A stretch of 64,000 nt of DNA, taken from positions 164,930-228,929 of the forward strand of contig JAGVSM010002435.1 of NCBI GenBank assembly GCA_022494885.1, read 5' to 3'. Numbering within the stretch: the first letter of the stretch is position 1; each line of letters opens with the position of its first letter. Under the pieces are notes generated by a model. It made no database searches, was not told the origin of the DNA, and saw only the letters and a list, made by a program, of their open reading frames with translations. The stretch comes from Micrasema longulum. Taxonomy: Eukaryota > Arthropoda > Insecta > Trichoptera > Brachycentridae. This document shows, piece by piece, positions 54,201-56,582 of the stretch. The position numbers and the translations under genes were made by a program.

Positions 54201-55591
54201 ATTCAATTTTTATTATTATTACTTGCATGTTTTCTAATTTATATTTATATTGATTTTTTCTAATGTAATTATTATTCTTTGAATTTATTAAGCATCTTTT
54301 AATGAAATTAAATATAAAAAAAAACACATGAAAAAAATAAGGTCCTTCCTAAACACAGGAATTTCCTAGCTAGTCGGGACCTGAAACAAATAAACTCTGT
54401 ACATTTTAAAACTGTGAAATACTAAATAAATAAATAAATAAACTATAAATAAATAAACCATTTGAATGCGGTGGTAAAAGTTCATTTATGTTTCAAAACA
54501 GCCGGTGCCGGCTTTGTAGAAATTGTTCAATCACCTATGTTATTCGAAAGGAATGAAATGTTCGACATTCTGGGATGCGAGTAGAGTGAGAGATGCTCGC
54601 CGATGCAAATTTATCTGACCCTAGATATTCTGATGATGCATGATACATTTAGCAGACTCTGCGAAATGTGAAGAGCTCGCTTCGTGTGCATCGAATATTA
54701 ACATTAGCATACCGACCTATGTACATTACTCGCACTCTGAACTCGAATAATGCATTCTAGCAGTATAATACACTCGTAGATTTTATTAATGCCTTTTTGA
54801 TTTATTTCATTGGAGATATGTGTAACTAAAAATAAATAAAACAATAGCTAAGCCGAGTCAAAGGATATACTTTTGTAATTGTCGAGTTGCGACATAAAGA
54901 GTCAACACTCTCATGTTAAGTTGAAGAAAACCATATGCGTTGTTGATCTACGATCATGACGATATGCACACAGTAGACATTATAATTAAACTTAAAATGA
55001 AAAACATTTTATAGGAGGGAATACAGAAGCCTAGGCATTTACTTCCATTTCTTCTATTATTCCATCTGTCGATCTTTGTGAAAAACATTTCTGACTGAAT
55101 TATTTCACCTACACACTAGGCAATGCCTGAAAATACTTTTCAAAAACAAACTCAAAATATTGTTGATAAAACCTATTTTTATCGACGAGTGATCCGATTA
55201 TTAGCGATCATTATTTTATCGTCCAAACGGAAACCATTATACTTTACATTTTAGTTCAACGTCTTCAGCCTTTGAAGAAGTAGGCATAGTCGCGAAATAA
55301 TTGTACGAGAAAAGAACCACCAAAGAGTTAACAGGAAGAGTGCGAGAGAGAGTTGAACCGAACATTCGTTGCTTCCTGGAGCCATAAACAATTCAAAACT
55401 GTCGAGTACTTAGCGATGAAATTCTTTGAAATACCCACTTCGGGGAGTATGAACAAAAACAATGTTGATCAGTTTCGGGAAATACTTACTCTCGTGTTGT
55501 TTCTTTCCGCTTTGAGTTCGGAGATCTCCTCTTCTCTTTCTAGTAACTTCTCTCTGACGATGTTCAGCTCCTTCGTGAGGGTGGCGAACTC
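160..55591 (-). CDS. Liprin-alpha: liprin-alpha, 22 coding exons, N-terminus outside window
   Basis: Liprin-alpha is a presynaptic active-zone scaffold that binds LAR receptor phosphatases, RIM/ELKS-type proteins and kinesin cargo. Coding join, minus strand, 5' to 3': 55591-55490, 48199-48035, 35595-35521, 33956-33801, 31416-31324, 29112-28825, 27339-27214, 25711-25542, 24397-24091, 22376-22257, 19675-19481, 19323-19141, 15646-15545, 11706-11582, 10763-10719, 9620-9479, 8550-8369, 5041-4680, 3649-3535, 3452-3296, 492-376, 288-160. The sum is 3456 nt with no stop before the last codon, which supports the model. Counting from the first exon seen, residues 1-494 are mainly coiled coil, 495-859 a Gly/Ser/Pro-rich linker, and SAM1, SAM2 and SAM3 lie near 880-947, 965-1035 and 1050-1125. 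Family members are about 1200 residues, so roughly 85 N-terminal residues are missing. Family identity is from recalled homologues. A skipped microexon cannot be excluded. Confidence 0.95.
289..375 (-). other. 87-bp intron, stop-free in frame
   Basis: Lies between exons 21 and 22. Its length is a multiple of three and the coding frame reads through it ([16 protein letters not shown]...IFYIPQ, 29 residues). Splice sites GTATGT and cattcctcag are good, so it is treated as an intron. Confidence 0.85.
376..492 (-). CDS. Liprin-alpha: liprin-alpha exon 21 (SAM3)
   Basis: 39 codons, phase 0 to 0: [20 protein letters not shown] then [19 protein letters not shown]. Core of the third SAM domain. Acceptor tattgcag, donor GTATGT. 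The following intron is only 87 bp and has no stop in this frame. Confidence 0.97.
1139..1800 (-). pseudogene. mariner transposase relic with one terminal repeat
   Basis: Minus-strand reading gives, over several frames, [25 protein letters not shown], then [39 protein letters not shown] and a C-terminal [22 protein letters not shown] and YSPD..LDYYLF are the second and third catalytic blocks of Tc1/mariner enzymes; the third Asp (DYYLF) fits the mariner type. Frameshifts and a stop after TLNW break the frame. The 3' terminal repeat (TTAggtgtacaaataagttt at about 1137-1156) is present. The N-terminal half and the other terminal repeat were not found, so this is a dead, 5'-truncated copy. Confidence 0.92.
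2535..3060. other. GC-rich unclassified block in intron
   Basis: About 500 bp of clearly higher GC than the intron around it, with plus-strand open frames (2535-2747, 2748-3020). The predicted peptides show no motif I recognise and no splice-site pair that would fit liprin phases. Most likely a fragment of an unidentified mobile element or a captured sequence. Confidence 0.4.
3296..3452 (-). CDS. Liprin-alpha: liprin-alpha exon 20 (end of SAM2, start of SAM3)
   Basis: 157 nt, phase 2 to 0: [20 protein letters not shown] closes SAM2, and [19 protein letters not shown] opens SAM3. Acceptor attgcag, donor GTAAGA. Separated from exon 19 by an 82-bp intron. Confidence 0.97.
3535..3649 (-). CDS. 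Liprin-alpha: liprin-alpha exon 19 (SAM2)
   Basis: 115 nt, phase 1 to 2: completes Gly, then [20 protein letters not shown] and [17 protein letters not shown] plus a split Arg. Matches the [21 protein letters not shown] segment of family members. Acceptor cttttctag, donor GTGAGA. Missed by simple ORF calling. Confidence 0.97.
3822..3955 (-). mobile_element. SINE family A, truncated copy
   Basis: Shares gcaccacaacaggccag and the aacacccagg(c/t)ttgagaaaaa block with the copies at 39964-40131 and 56408-56582. The tRNA-like head is internally deleted: gggaatcgaac is followed directly by actacaccac. Confidence 0.8.
4228..4578 (+). mobile_element. CRE-type MITE, split by a SINE
   Basis: Left part 4228-4300 carries aatgaggaagttcagtgg and ttgttaatagactatcaaac. 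Right part 4488-4578 carries cgtattatcagcgctatga and attttgaaattactccgctt. In the copies at 36345-36702 and 42121-42440 the two parts are nearly contiguous, so the SINE at 4318-4485 inserted into it. Truncated after 4578. Confidence 0.75.
4318..4485 (-). mobile_element. SINE family B, copy 1
   Basis: On the minus strand a tRNA-like head (gtggctagtg, then cggatcagaggtccgg and a ggttcgaacccc B-box) is followed by a tail resembling (t/g)aaaatt..atatttgggtaaat. The same structure recurs at 8850, 20196, 21962, 29279, 30553, 48404 and 61797. Confidence 0.8.
4680..5041 (-). CDS. Liprin-alpha: liprin-alpha exon 18 (SAM1 and start of SAM2)
   Basis: 362 nt, phase 2 to 1. Begins [23 protein letters not shown]1 spans from [20 protein letters not shown] to [22 protein letters not shown]2 then starts [18 protein letters not shown]. 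Near-identical to vertebrate liprin-alpha in SAM1. It lacks the extra cassette (NVWMTHEEME type) of some vertebrate isoforms. Acceptor atggttgcag, donor GTAACT. It stands out as a GC-rich island. Confidence 0.98.
5725..5790. repeat. Short inverted repeat
   Basis: gttcacacgagga near 5725 pairs with ctcgtgtgaac near 5777, around a 40-bp centre. Possibly the remnant of a small foldback element. Confidence 0.5.
6180..6460. repeat. Inverted-repeat element, family G copy 1
   Basis: ggtaaaactcattaagtaca (about 6239-6258) is repeated inverted at about 6406-6430. Both this and the stretch at 18895-19075 can encode [11 protein letters not shown]. The same taacagg(g/a)attaaa entry sequence occurs near 5163. 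Confidence 0.6.
6463..7388. mobile_element. Foldback element, family E copy 1 (composite)
   Basis: gagtttgtccaaatgtttgt opens it. The arm with tggaagtctaggcatttaca and gtggccactttacacactg (6565-6650) reappears inverted at 6855-6920 and 7270-7388. The 340-bp interruption between the inverted pieces (6921-7269) is unexplained. No coding capacity. Confidence 0.7.
7500..7840. mobile_element. Foldback element, family E copy 2
   Basis: A shorter member: attttgagtttgtcaaaatt at the left. ttacaacagagatgaagaac (about 7580-7600) is found inverted at 7797-7822. It shows the uninterrupted aaatgttcttcatctctg site that is split by a SINE in the copy at 39775-40225. Confidence 0.75.
8369..8550 (-). CDS. 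Liprin-alpha: liprin-alpha exon 17 (linker before SAM1)
   Basis: 182 nt, phase 0 to 2: [20 protein letters not shown], then [20 protein letters not shown], ending YGRQKK plus GG. The Gly codon is completed by T of the next exon. Acceptor gttttatttag, donor GTACGT. Confidence 0.93.
8551..9478. other. liprin-alpha intron, 0.9 kb
   Basis: Holds a (TA)n microsatellite near 8834-8848 and SINE family B copy 2. Otherwise AT-rich with nothing recognised. Confidence 0.75.
8850..9030 (+). mobile_element. SINE family B, copy 2
   Basis: Plus-strand copy with head ggttgtggtcctgtggtagt, cggatc-like arm and B-box-like aggttcaaatccc, then tail ending tatttgagcaaat and aagtatttctc. One of the longer copies. 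Confidence 0.8.
9479..9620 (-). CDS. Liprin-alpha: liprin-alpha exon 16 (basic [13 protein letters not shown] motif)
   Basis: 142 nt, phase 2 to 0. After the split Ser it reads [20 protein letters not shown], an Ala/His tract, then [18 protein letters not shown]. The basic motif is conserved from insects to mammals (KKKSIKSSIGRLFGKKEK in the mammalian form). Acceptor tgtgcggtag, donor GTACCA. Confidence 0.97.
9621..10718. other. liprin-alpha intron, 1.1 kb
   Basis: No repeat recognised. The end nearest exon 15 (10499-10718) is open in the liprin frame and GC-richer than the rest; see the separate entry. Confidence 0.7.
10499..10718 (-). CDS. Liprin-alpha: Possible alternative 3' end of exon 15
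   Basis: If the GTGCAT donor of exon 15 is not used, the frame continues 73 codons to TAA (10499-10501): [20 protein letters not shown], then a Ser/Tyr-rich stretch ending ASICYIDYM. Such a product would end before the basic motif and all SAM domains. Base composition and codon choice look more coding-like than the AT-rich intron. No homologue is recognised, so this is only a candidate. Confidence 0.35.
10719..10763 (-). CDS. Liprin-alpha: liprin-alpha exon 15 (45-nt microexon)
   Basis: 45 nt, phase 2 to 2, giving [15 protein letters not shown] and a split Ser codon. It completes the ELRRRTG-type motif left open by the previous exon. Acceptor cgctatcag, donor GTGCAT. The reading frame stays open 73 codons past this donor to a TAA at 10499-10501, so an extended terminal form is possible. 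Confidence 0.85.
10764..11581. other. liprin-alpha intron, 0.8 kb
   Basis: Filled from 11092 to 11435 by a MITE. The rest is AT-rich with nothing seen. Confidence 0.75.
11092..11435 (-). mobile_element. CRE-type MITE, reverse copy
   Basis: Starts aatgaggaagttcagtg and carries gatgtcacaagttcttct, a ccaatgata box and tagtgacgtcacacgcgg, ending at the tttgatagtcattgac block that matches the other end of the family. Non-coding. The distal terminal repeat is missing. Confidence 0.75.
11582..11706 (-). CDS. Liprin-alpha: liprin-alpha exon 14 (RLERVAQAL motif)
   Basis: 125 nt, phase 0 to 2. Reads [20 protein letters not shown], then [20 protein letters not shown] and R plus a split Arg codon. This is the conserved (A/S)[10 protein letters not shown]...(E/Q)LRR segment. 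Acceptor ataatttcag, donor GTATAA. The plus-strand ORF here is a shadow. Confidence 0.93.
11707..15544. other. liprin-alpha intron, 3.8 kb
   Basis: Very AT-rich. Only a hairpin repeat at 14735-14830 was recognised. The short ORFs (12446-12637, 14922-15212) look random. Confidence 0.7.
14735..14830. repeat. Inverted repeat around atcaaacactgattt
   Basis: atcaaacactgattt (about 14751-14765) and aaatcagtgtttgat (about 14797-14811) are perfect complements around a 30-bp loop. gtagactcaaatcagtgtt recurs at 50946-50966, so this is a dispersed family. Confidence 0.7.
15545..15646 (-). CDS. Liprin-alpha: liprin-alpha exon 13 (Ser/Pro/His linker)
   Basis: 34 codons, phase 0 to 0: [20 protein letters not shown] then [14 protein letters not shown]. 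No family motif, so the call rests on GC content, an open frame, acceptor gtgtaatcag, donor GTACCG and phase fit on both sides. It could be an alternative cassette: skipping it keeps the frame. Confidence 0.75.
15647..19140. other. liprin-alpha intron, 3.5 kb
   Basis: AT-rich. A palindromic ggggtcgattgtcgacccc lies at 17450-17468. A second copy of inverted-repeat family G lies at 18895-19075. Nothing else recognised. Confidence 0.7.
18895..19075 (-). repeat. Family G repeat, copy 2
   Basis: Minus-strand reading contains [16 protein letters not shown], shared with the element at 6180-6460. ggtaaaactcattaagaaca matches its arm. Origin unknown. Confidence 0.55.
19141..19323 (-). CDS. Liprin-alpha: liprin-alpha exon 12 (Gly/Pro-rich linker)
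   Basis: 61 codons, phase 0 to 0, from [19 protein letters not shown] through [20 protein letters not shown] to MLHKYHT. Disordered, very GC-rich linker in an AT-rich intron setting. It is joined to the previous exon by a 157-bp intron. Acceptor atatcttag, donor GTAAGT. Confidence 0.9.
19481..19675 (-). CDS. Liprin-alpha: liprin-alpha exon 11 (second conserved helix)
   Basis: 65 codons, phase 0 to 0. Starts [19 protein letters not shown], has a six-Gly run, then [20 protein letters not shown] and ends RAEELESR. This LQEQL(D/E)AIN(N/K)EI(R/K)LIQEEK helix is diagnostic for liprin-alpha. Acceptor gtgttatag, donor GTACGC. Confidence 0.97.
20196..20362 (-). mobile_element. SINE family B, copy 3
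   Basis: Tail tttacccatatattttaatt, then ataactcactattagaaaat and head complement gatctgtgaatccacgatac, tagccacgggaccacag. The B-box region is decayed. Confidence 0.75.
21325..21400. mobile_element. Family E foldback fragment
   Basis: caacagagatggtcaacatt followed by gaaggcatttacagggttca corresponds to the arm at 6535-6600. Short, decayed piece. Confidence 0.5.
21962..22132 (-). mobile_element. SINE family B, copy 4
   Basis: Complement of head and tail: ttacccaaatatttaaattt, ataactcgctaaaagaaaat, then a small duplication cggacctcggacctcg and ctgtgagtccgcaaccacta. Lies 125 bp from exon 10. Confidence 0.78.
22257..22376 (-). CDS. Liprin-alpha: liprin-alpha exon 10
   Basis: 40 codons, phase 0 to 0: [20 protein letters not shown] then [20 protein letters not shown]. 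The second half is the conserved [19 protein letters not shown] helix. Acceptor tgtcccccag; donor GTTTGT is weak. The longest ORF over it is in a different frame and is a shadow. Confidence 0.93.
22377..24090. other. liprin-alpha intron, 1.7 kb
   Basis: AT-rich. No repeat or gene recognised. Confidence 0.7.
24091..24397 (-). CDS. Liprin-alpha: liprin-alpha exon 9 (end of coiled coil)
   Basis: 307 nt, phase 2 to 0. Reads [20 protein letters not shown], then coiled coil through [14 protein letters not shown], then [15 protein letters not shown]. The TSHTSFDT segment is typical of insect liprin-alpha and marks the transition to the linker. Acceptor aattctag, donor GTAAAC. Confidence 0.96.
24398..25541. 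other. liprin-alpha intron, 1.1 kb
   Basis: Begins with SINE family C copy 1 (24486-24760). The rest shows nothing beyond A/T runs. Confidence 0.7.
24486..24760 (-). mobile_element. SINE family C, copy 1 (full length)
   Basis: On the minus strand the head ggcatcgtggtgtagtggtt, with loop around tgcctatcatgca and B-box ggttcgattccc, is followed by about 200 bp ending at ctatacaccattcggtgcgg and a (atg)n tail. Anticodon-loop and acceptor pairing do not make a sound tRNA. Related copies: 29530-29620, 41240-41475, 42841-43000, 58795-58870. Confidence 0.8.
25542..25711 (-). CDS. Liprin-alpha: liprin-alpha exon 8 (coiled coil)
   Basis: 170 nt, phase 0 to 2. Begins [20 protein letters not shown] and ends STVDK-like [14 protein letters not shown] plus a split Arg codon (AG|G). 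Acceptor ttctttcag, donor GTATGT. Conserved throughout bilaterian liprin-alpha. Confidence 0.96.
25712..27213. other. liprin-alpha intron, 1.5 kb
   Basis: Holds a large palindrome (26038-26325). The ORF at 26537-26749 is unrecognised; a decayed retroelement origin is possible but unsupported. Confidence 0.7.
26038..26325. mobile_element. Large near-perfect palindrome
   Basis: Arms of about 120-140 bp run from ttggtaagg at 26040 to ccttaccaa at 26322. The centre itself consists of repeats of gttaggacattatcaaaaaa and its complement, so three nested hairpins are possible. The repeated unit aatgtcctaacaagacgaaa followed by cgtgtcac resembles a degenerate hammerhead core (see findings). Little decay between arms suggests a recent origin. 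Confidence 0.8.
27214..27339 (-). CDS. Liprin-alpha: liprin-alpha exon 7 (coiled coil)
   Basis: 42 codons, phase 0 to 0: [20 protein letters not shown] continuing to KARMEALSQ. Matches the insect-type LQEEKI..LEL..QKLAQ segment before [10 protein letters not shown]. Acceptor tctattttag, donor GTCGGT. Not visible as an ORF; found from its GC content and splice sites. Confidence 0.95.
27340..28824. other. liprin-alpha intron, 1.5 kb
   Basis: AT-rich. Nothing recognised. Confidence 0.7.
28825..29112 (-). CDS. Liprin-alpha: liprin-alpha exon 6 (long coiled coil)
   Basis: 96 codons, phase 0 to 0, from [14 protein letters not shown] to QHKEAQLK. It contains the conserved run [20 protein letters not shown]. 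Uninterrupted heptad-like coiled coil. Acceptor ctccgcag, donor GTATTT. Markedly GC-richer than its flanks, which explains the shadow ORFs on the other strand. Confidence 0.97.
29279..29420 (+). mobile_element. SINE family B, copy 5 (decayed)
   Basis: gggttgtttgaggtcgtcat, actcacggatattcaaaccc, then the tail cccctacaatagaaatattc and ggttaatcataagaatg. The head carries small deletions. Confidence 0.6.
29530..29620 (-). mobile_element. SINE family C, tail fragment
   Basis: catcatcagtttttcccttt followed by ccacaccaagtggtgcatag matches the 3' part of the copy at 24486-24760. Confidence 0.6.
30553..30700 (+). mobile_element. SINE family B, copy 6
   Basis: gcgggttgtggtctcgtagt, tcacggatcaaaggtccga, then the tail ttgaaatttttgagtaaatc and aagaacgcaaatatttc. 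The B-box region is deleted. Confidence 0.7.
31324..31416 (-). CDS. Liprin-alpha: liprin-alpha exon 5
   Basis: 31 codons, phase 0 to 0: [18 protein letters not shown] then [13 protein letters not shown]. The polar first half continues the spacer and the second half re-enters coiled coil. Acceptor ttcctctacag; donor GTCTGT is atypical. The overlapping plus-strand ORF at 31064-31345 is a shadow. Confidence 0.87.
31417..33800. other. liprin-alpha intron, 2.4 kb
   Basis: Has three tandem copies of tagtttgg at 31557-31583 and a degenerate hammerhead-like unit (complement, 33545-33590). No gene recognised. Confidence 0.7.
33801..33956 (-). CDS. Liprin-alpha: liprin-alpha exon 4 (variable spacer)
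   Basis: 52 codons, phase 0 to 0, from [14 protein letters not shown] to NGEHYAPTK. Rich in Gly, Ser, Pro and Asn, so a low-complexity break in the coiled coil, as expected at this place in insect liprins. Acceptor gtgtttgcag; donor GTACTT, weaker than its neighbours. Confidence 0.9.
34868..35034 (+). pseudogene. Penelope-like retroelement, C-terminal remnant
   Basis: Plus-strand frame ending at 35034 reads [20 protein letters not shown] then [20 protein letters not shown], and stops after FTIINIH. The order H..NH.(F/N)...VEILH..K.G..LD.LE..EI.KAI resembles the C-terminus downstream of the GIY-YIG nuclease in Penelope-like elements. The nuclease and reverse transcriptase are not readable upstream, so this is a 5'-truncated relic. 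Confidence 0.55.
35303..35371. mobile_element. Possible hAT-type transposon end
   Basis: ggggtcgacagattttt, then aaaggggtcgcatgctcaaa and agggttgaaaaacactg. A terminal CACTG preceded by a GGGTCGC block is typical of hAT termini (cagtg..caaccc at the other end). The partner end was not found. Confidence 0.4.
35521..35595 (-). CDS. Liprin-alpha: liprin-alpha exon 3 (coiled coil)
   Basis: 25 codons, phase 0 to 0: [18 protein letters not shown] followed by LALTKEE. Acceptor atttattttcag, donor GTAAGTATAC. Too short to appear as an ORF; found because the previous exon ends at ALDEK and homologues continue with VRERLR. Confidence 0.95.
36345..36702 (+). mobile_element. CRE-type MITE, complete copy
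   Basis: Terminal inverted repeats aaggaagttcag (36349) and ctgaacttcctcatt (36689-36703). Internal order: cgtattatcag, tttgaaattacttcgc, gtgacgctcaagttctc, gctgattggcc, aaactggaaacctac, tattggttga, taacgtcattcaaagtag. No coding capacity. About 355 bp. Confidence 0.8.
38732..39010 (-). pseudogene. LINE reverse transcriptase C-terminus, truncated
   Basis: Minus-strand frame: [20 protein letters not shown], then [31 protein letters not shown] and [15 protein letters not shown]. The FGHI.R...SLEK..L.G.V.G.R.RGR.PTRW order is the usual C-terminus of an insect non-LTR retrotransposon. The 5' part is missing. Confidence 0.8.
39146..39745 (+). pseudogene. CR1/L2-like LINE, 3' part
   Basis: Two frames together give [40 protein letters not shown], then [20 protein letters not shown] and [18 protein letters not shown] with stop at about 39606. 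A frameshift lies near 39350-39395. The 3' UTR ends tggcgctatataaat followed by (att)n (39727-39741), the standard 3' end of CR1/L2-clade elements. Confidence 0.88.
39775..40225. mobile_element. Foldback element, family E copy 3, with nested SINE
   Basis: Left: ttgaagttaaagagcttaaa, gtggccacttaaaccagcca, tagatgcctagacatcta. Right: tcttcatctctgttgtaata, ctccccagggagttaaatcc and the terminal tacaaaaatttggacaaact. A family A SINE interrupts it at 39955-40129. Confidence 0.78.
39955..40129 (-). mobile_element. SINE family A, full copy with 5-bp duplication
   Basis: Minus-strand head gcggcctccgtggtgtagtg; A-box complement 40108-40118, perfect B-box complement ggaatcgaacc 40074-40084; tail through tgggtgttctgtgatgtaat to ggccgcctggcctgttgtgg and a short A-tail. 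ATGTT flanks both sides (39947-39951, 40130-40134). The foldback copy at 7500-7840 shows the empty site. Confidence 0.88.
41240..41475 (+). mobile_element. SINE family C, copy with decayed head
   Basis: ggttggcgtgtacgccaatc, atacttgaggtccgacgttc then the tail gtcctatgctctaccgggtg and cagatagggtcacgatg, parallel to the 3' part of 24486-24760. Confidence 0.65.
42040..42098 (+). mobile_element. Unclassified element end
   Basis: agcaatagcaaagcattgcc followed by gggctcagctcgtttgatta resembles element ends that are widely repeated in insect genomes. Class not determined. Confidence 0.3.
42121..42440 (+). mobile_element. CRE-type MITE, near-complete copy
   Basis: Begins cgaagaagttcagtgg and carries gttaatagactattaaac, gcgctatgatttttcaaag, cttgtgacgtcacaagttct (42254-42273), gctgattggtg, aaaccggaaatctattattg, actcgtgacgtcattcaaag. 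Two TGACGTCA octamers (about 42257 and 42350). Confidence 0.8.
42841..43000 (+). mobile_element. SINE family C copy with intact pol III boxes
   Basis: A-box tggtgtaatgg (42850-42860) and perfect B-box ggttcgattcc (42894-42904). Acceptor pairing is imperfect and position 33 is A, so it is not a functional tRNA. It is followed by catgatgatatgtatagtgt and a decayed tail. Confidence 0.7.
43293..43646. mobile_element. Foldback element with about 145-bp arms
   Basis: tgttctttaaaccctgtcac (43293) pairs with gtgatagggtttaaagaaca (43627-43646). Further in, ggttgcttacttctgcag pairs with ctgcagaagtaagcaacc. The loop (about 43432-43495) is a GC-rich, strand-asymmetric stretch ending in cccccttcccccttttcg. 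No ORF of note. Confidence 0.85.
44066..44142 (+). mobile_element. LINE 3' end with poly(A)
   Basis: aaaatatgtaatttaataca, tgcataaaatgtaacagtat and a poly(A) run from about 44120 match the 3' end of the LINE at 58918-59606. Only the tail is present. Confidence 0.7.
44320..44763 (+). pseudogene. RTE-like LINE, C-terminal coding end
   Basis: One open frame: [20 protein letters not shown], then [40 protein letters not shown] and [14 protein letters not shown] with stop at 44759-44761. The [22 protein letters not shown] and SAYP.G blocks are the C-terminus of a very common insect reverse-transcriptase LINE. 5'-truncated but without frame damage, so fairly young. Confidence 0.88.
46328..46692. 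repeat. Inverted repeat 1 (Penelope-like terminal structure?)
   Basis: aatgattatgataaaattat..aaacttatcaatgaaac (46330-46385) returns inverted at 46632-46690, about 58 bp per arm, around a 240-bp centre that ends in a hammerhead-like unit (46572-46617). Confidence 0.8.
46572..46617 (+). ncRNA. Hammerhead-like motif, degenerate copy
   Basis: Same layout as the copy at 46844-46887: stem I strands accagt and gttggt, stem II cct/agg, GAAA (46601-46604 with the preceding G), stem III agcgct, C at the cleavage position. The core reads CTTGAAGA instead of CTGAAGA, an inserted T expected to harm activity. Confidence 0.5.
46737..46965. repeat. Inverted repeat 2 around a hammerhead-like motif
   Basis: catataagttattaatttaa and tacttggtacacttccactt (46756-46801) return inverted at 46899-46945. 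The motif at 46844-46887 sits next to the right arm. Confidence 0.8.
46844..46887 (+). ncRNA. Hammerhead ribozyme-like fold with intact core
   Basis: Read as a type I hammerhead: stem I accagt (46844-46849) with attggt (46882-46887), 6 pairs with one G-T. Core CTGAAGA (46850-46856). Stem II gccc (46858-46861) with gggt (46868-46871), loop attaga. GAAA (46872-46875). Minimal palindromic stem III agc/gct (46875-46880). Cleavage position A46881 (C-U-A triplet). T46857 is unpaired. The very short stem III is what is known for hammerheads in Penelope-like elements, which act as dimers. Activity is not shown; a C-T-A triplet is allowed but not the best. Confidence 0.6.
47012..47062 (+). ncRNA. Hammerhead-like motif, third degenerate copy
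   Basis: CTGAAGA, then stem tggc/gcca around tcctgcaac, followed by tctAAAACGTC where GAAAC would be expected. Flanking agtt/aact can pair. The loss of the G before AAA argues against activity. Confidence 0.35.
48035..48199 (-). CDS. Liprin-alpha: liprin-alpha exon 2 (coiled coil)
   Basis: 55 codons, phase 0 to 0, beginning [20 protein letters not shown] and ending [10 protein letters not shown]. This is one of the most conserved stretches of the family. The acceptor is ctccccag and the donor GTGAGT. It lies alone between introns of 12.4 and 7.3 kb. Confidence 0.97.
48404..48562 (-). mobile_element. SINE family B, copy 7
   Basis: ttacccatatataataattt, gaactcactattaggaaata, then tccgatccgtgagtatgcga and actagccacgggacccac. 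Close to copy 1 in the head. Confidence 0.78.
48830..48955. mobile_element. Family E foldback fragment
   Basis: atttgtagacaggcaggatt, tccatagggagttattaagg, gtagatgcctagactttcat and ctctctgttgcaataa follow the family order, with the arms lost. Confidence 0.6.
51176..52508. mobile_element. Transib-like non-autonomous transposon
   Basis: Both ends begin CACAGTGGTCCGG (51176 onward, and the complement ending at 52508). The terminal inverted repeats extend about 245 bp (51176-51424 against 52262-52508). Direct repeats CGTCG flank it at 51171-51175 and 52509-52513. A 5-bp CGNCG target duplication and a CAC(A/T)(A/G)TG start are known hallmarks of Transib, the superfamily behind RAG1. The 840-bp centre has no transposase-like frame, so it would depend on an enzyme elsewhere. 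Confidence 0.75.
53100..53660. other. GC-rich intronic block, unassigned
   Basis: Markedly GC-richer than its surroundings, with open frames on both strands (53107-53538 minus, 53318-53656 plus) but no recognisable protein and no sites fitting liprin phases. It could be a first exon or regulatory region, or just a captured fragment. Confidence 0.3.
54995..55165. mobile_element. Family E foldback fragment
   Basis: ggagggaatacagaagccta, ggcatttacttccatttctt, ctgactgaattatttcacct and taggcaatgcctgaaaatac match 6560-6800 in order. Confidence 0.55.
55490..55591 (-). CDS. Liprin-alpha: liprin-alpha exon 1 of those seen (coiled coil)
   Basis: 34 codons, phase 0 to 0. It begins [20 protein letters not shown] and ends KAERNNTR, a hallmark segment of the N-terminal liprin coiled coil. 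The acceptor on the coding strand is ttgttacag and the donor is GTAAGTAT. The exon before it, which should end close to ..LPQ, was not found up to 64000. Confidence 0.95.
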
Positions 55592-55984
55592 CTGTAACAA
55601 TATAAACAAAGCCGCTGTTAGTTCGGAGACATTTATCGGGGGATTTATTCGGAGCAATAAACTATTTATTAATCTTAAAGGCGCGTCGTTAATTTTTGGC
55701 GGAAATTACCCGGCCGTTTTGTTAAAACTCCATAAATCTGCAATGAAAGAGTATTTTCTTAAAGTGCCGCAAAATATAAAACGTAATGAGCTATTCACAG
55801 TTTAAAGCGTTAACGGCAGGATACAAATATTTTTTTAATAATCCTTGAAATTATCACAGAATCTTAAAATATACATGAAAATATTGCTTTTGCCATATAC
55901 ATAAAAATGAAAAAACTAATATAATTTTTGGAGGCGTAACACATTTTTAAAGCTAAAATAAATTAAATTGTTTTGATTACAAAC

Positions 55985-56340
55985 AAAAAGTCACCACGCA
56001 GTTTCCCCGTAAGGTTAGTCAGAAAAGATAGAACGCCACTTTCCTCTATCTTTGCATACAGACCTTGCTTCCTCCACATTCATACATCGTCTAATCGTCT
56101 AATGCACGCACGACGATTATTCCGACTTCTGACGTGTCCCTCTTTAAATATTTGTTAAATTCGGTCATGCCATGTCTTTCTCGGCCTCCTTTGTTTTCTG
56201 AATCCATCGAAATTCCCATGGTAAATCCTTTTAGTCGTTTTTTTCGCAATCCATTCGCTCTAGTTTAAAACAACGTACCATTTCTTTCTTGATTTTGTCA
56301 ATAATTCACGGATCTTGACATTATCTAAGACAGAGACAAG
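55985..56340 (-). pseudogene. RTE-like LINE C-terminus, decayed copy
   Basis: On the minus strand it follows the copy at 44320-44763: tcaagaaagaaatggta, gaggccgagaaagacatggc, gaatgtggaggaagcaaggt and the end ttacggggaaactgcgtg. Several frameshifts and stops. Confidence 0.8.
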
Positions 56341-56407
56341 TAAAGCTCTTAATTACATATTGATGAAAAAAAGTGATAATTTAGTAAGACGTCAATAGAA
56401 TGTGTTT

Positions 56408-56582
56408 TAGCGGCCTCTGTGGTGTAGTAGTTAAGACGTTTGACTCACGAACGAAAGGTTCCGGGTTTGATTCCCGGAGAGAGTACAAAAAAGTGAGTTT
56501 TTTTCAAGCTTGGGTGTCTCGAGTGCTGTAATTCATCAATATGTTTGGGCCCTCCTGGCGTGTTGCGGTGCAAAAACAAAAT
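56408..56582 (+). mobile_element. SINE family A, plus-strand copy
   Basis: gcggcctctgtggtgtagta, B-box-like gggtttgattcccgg, then caagcttgggtgtctcgagt and the end ggcgtgttgcggtgcaaaaa. Full length compared with 39955-40129. Confidence 0.82.

Larger units (their letters stand above)
48200..55489. other. liprin-alpha intron, 7.3 kb
   Basis: Contains SINE family B copy 7 (48404-48562), a family E fragment (48830-48955), the Transib-like element (51176-52508), a GC-rich block (53100-53660) and a family E fragment (54995-55165). The parts between are AT-rich and unassigned. Confidence 0.75.

Noticed and set aside
55353..55805. Plus-strand ORF of 150 codons
   Set aside because: Runs across liprin exon 1 on the other strand and into the intron. 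No recognisable domain.
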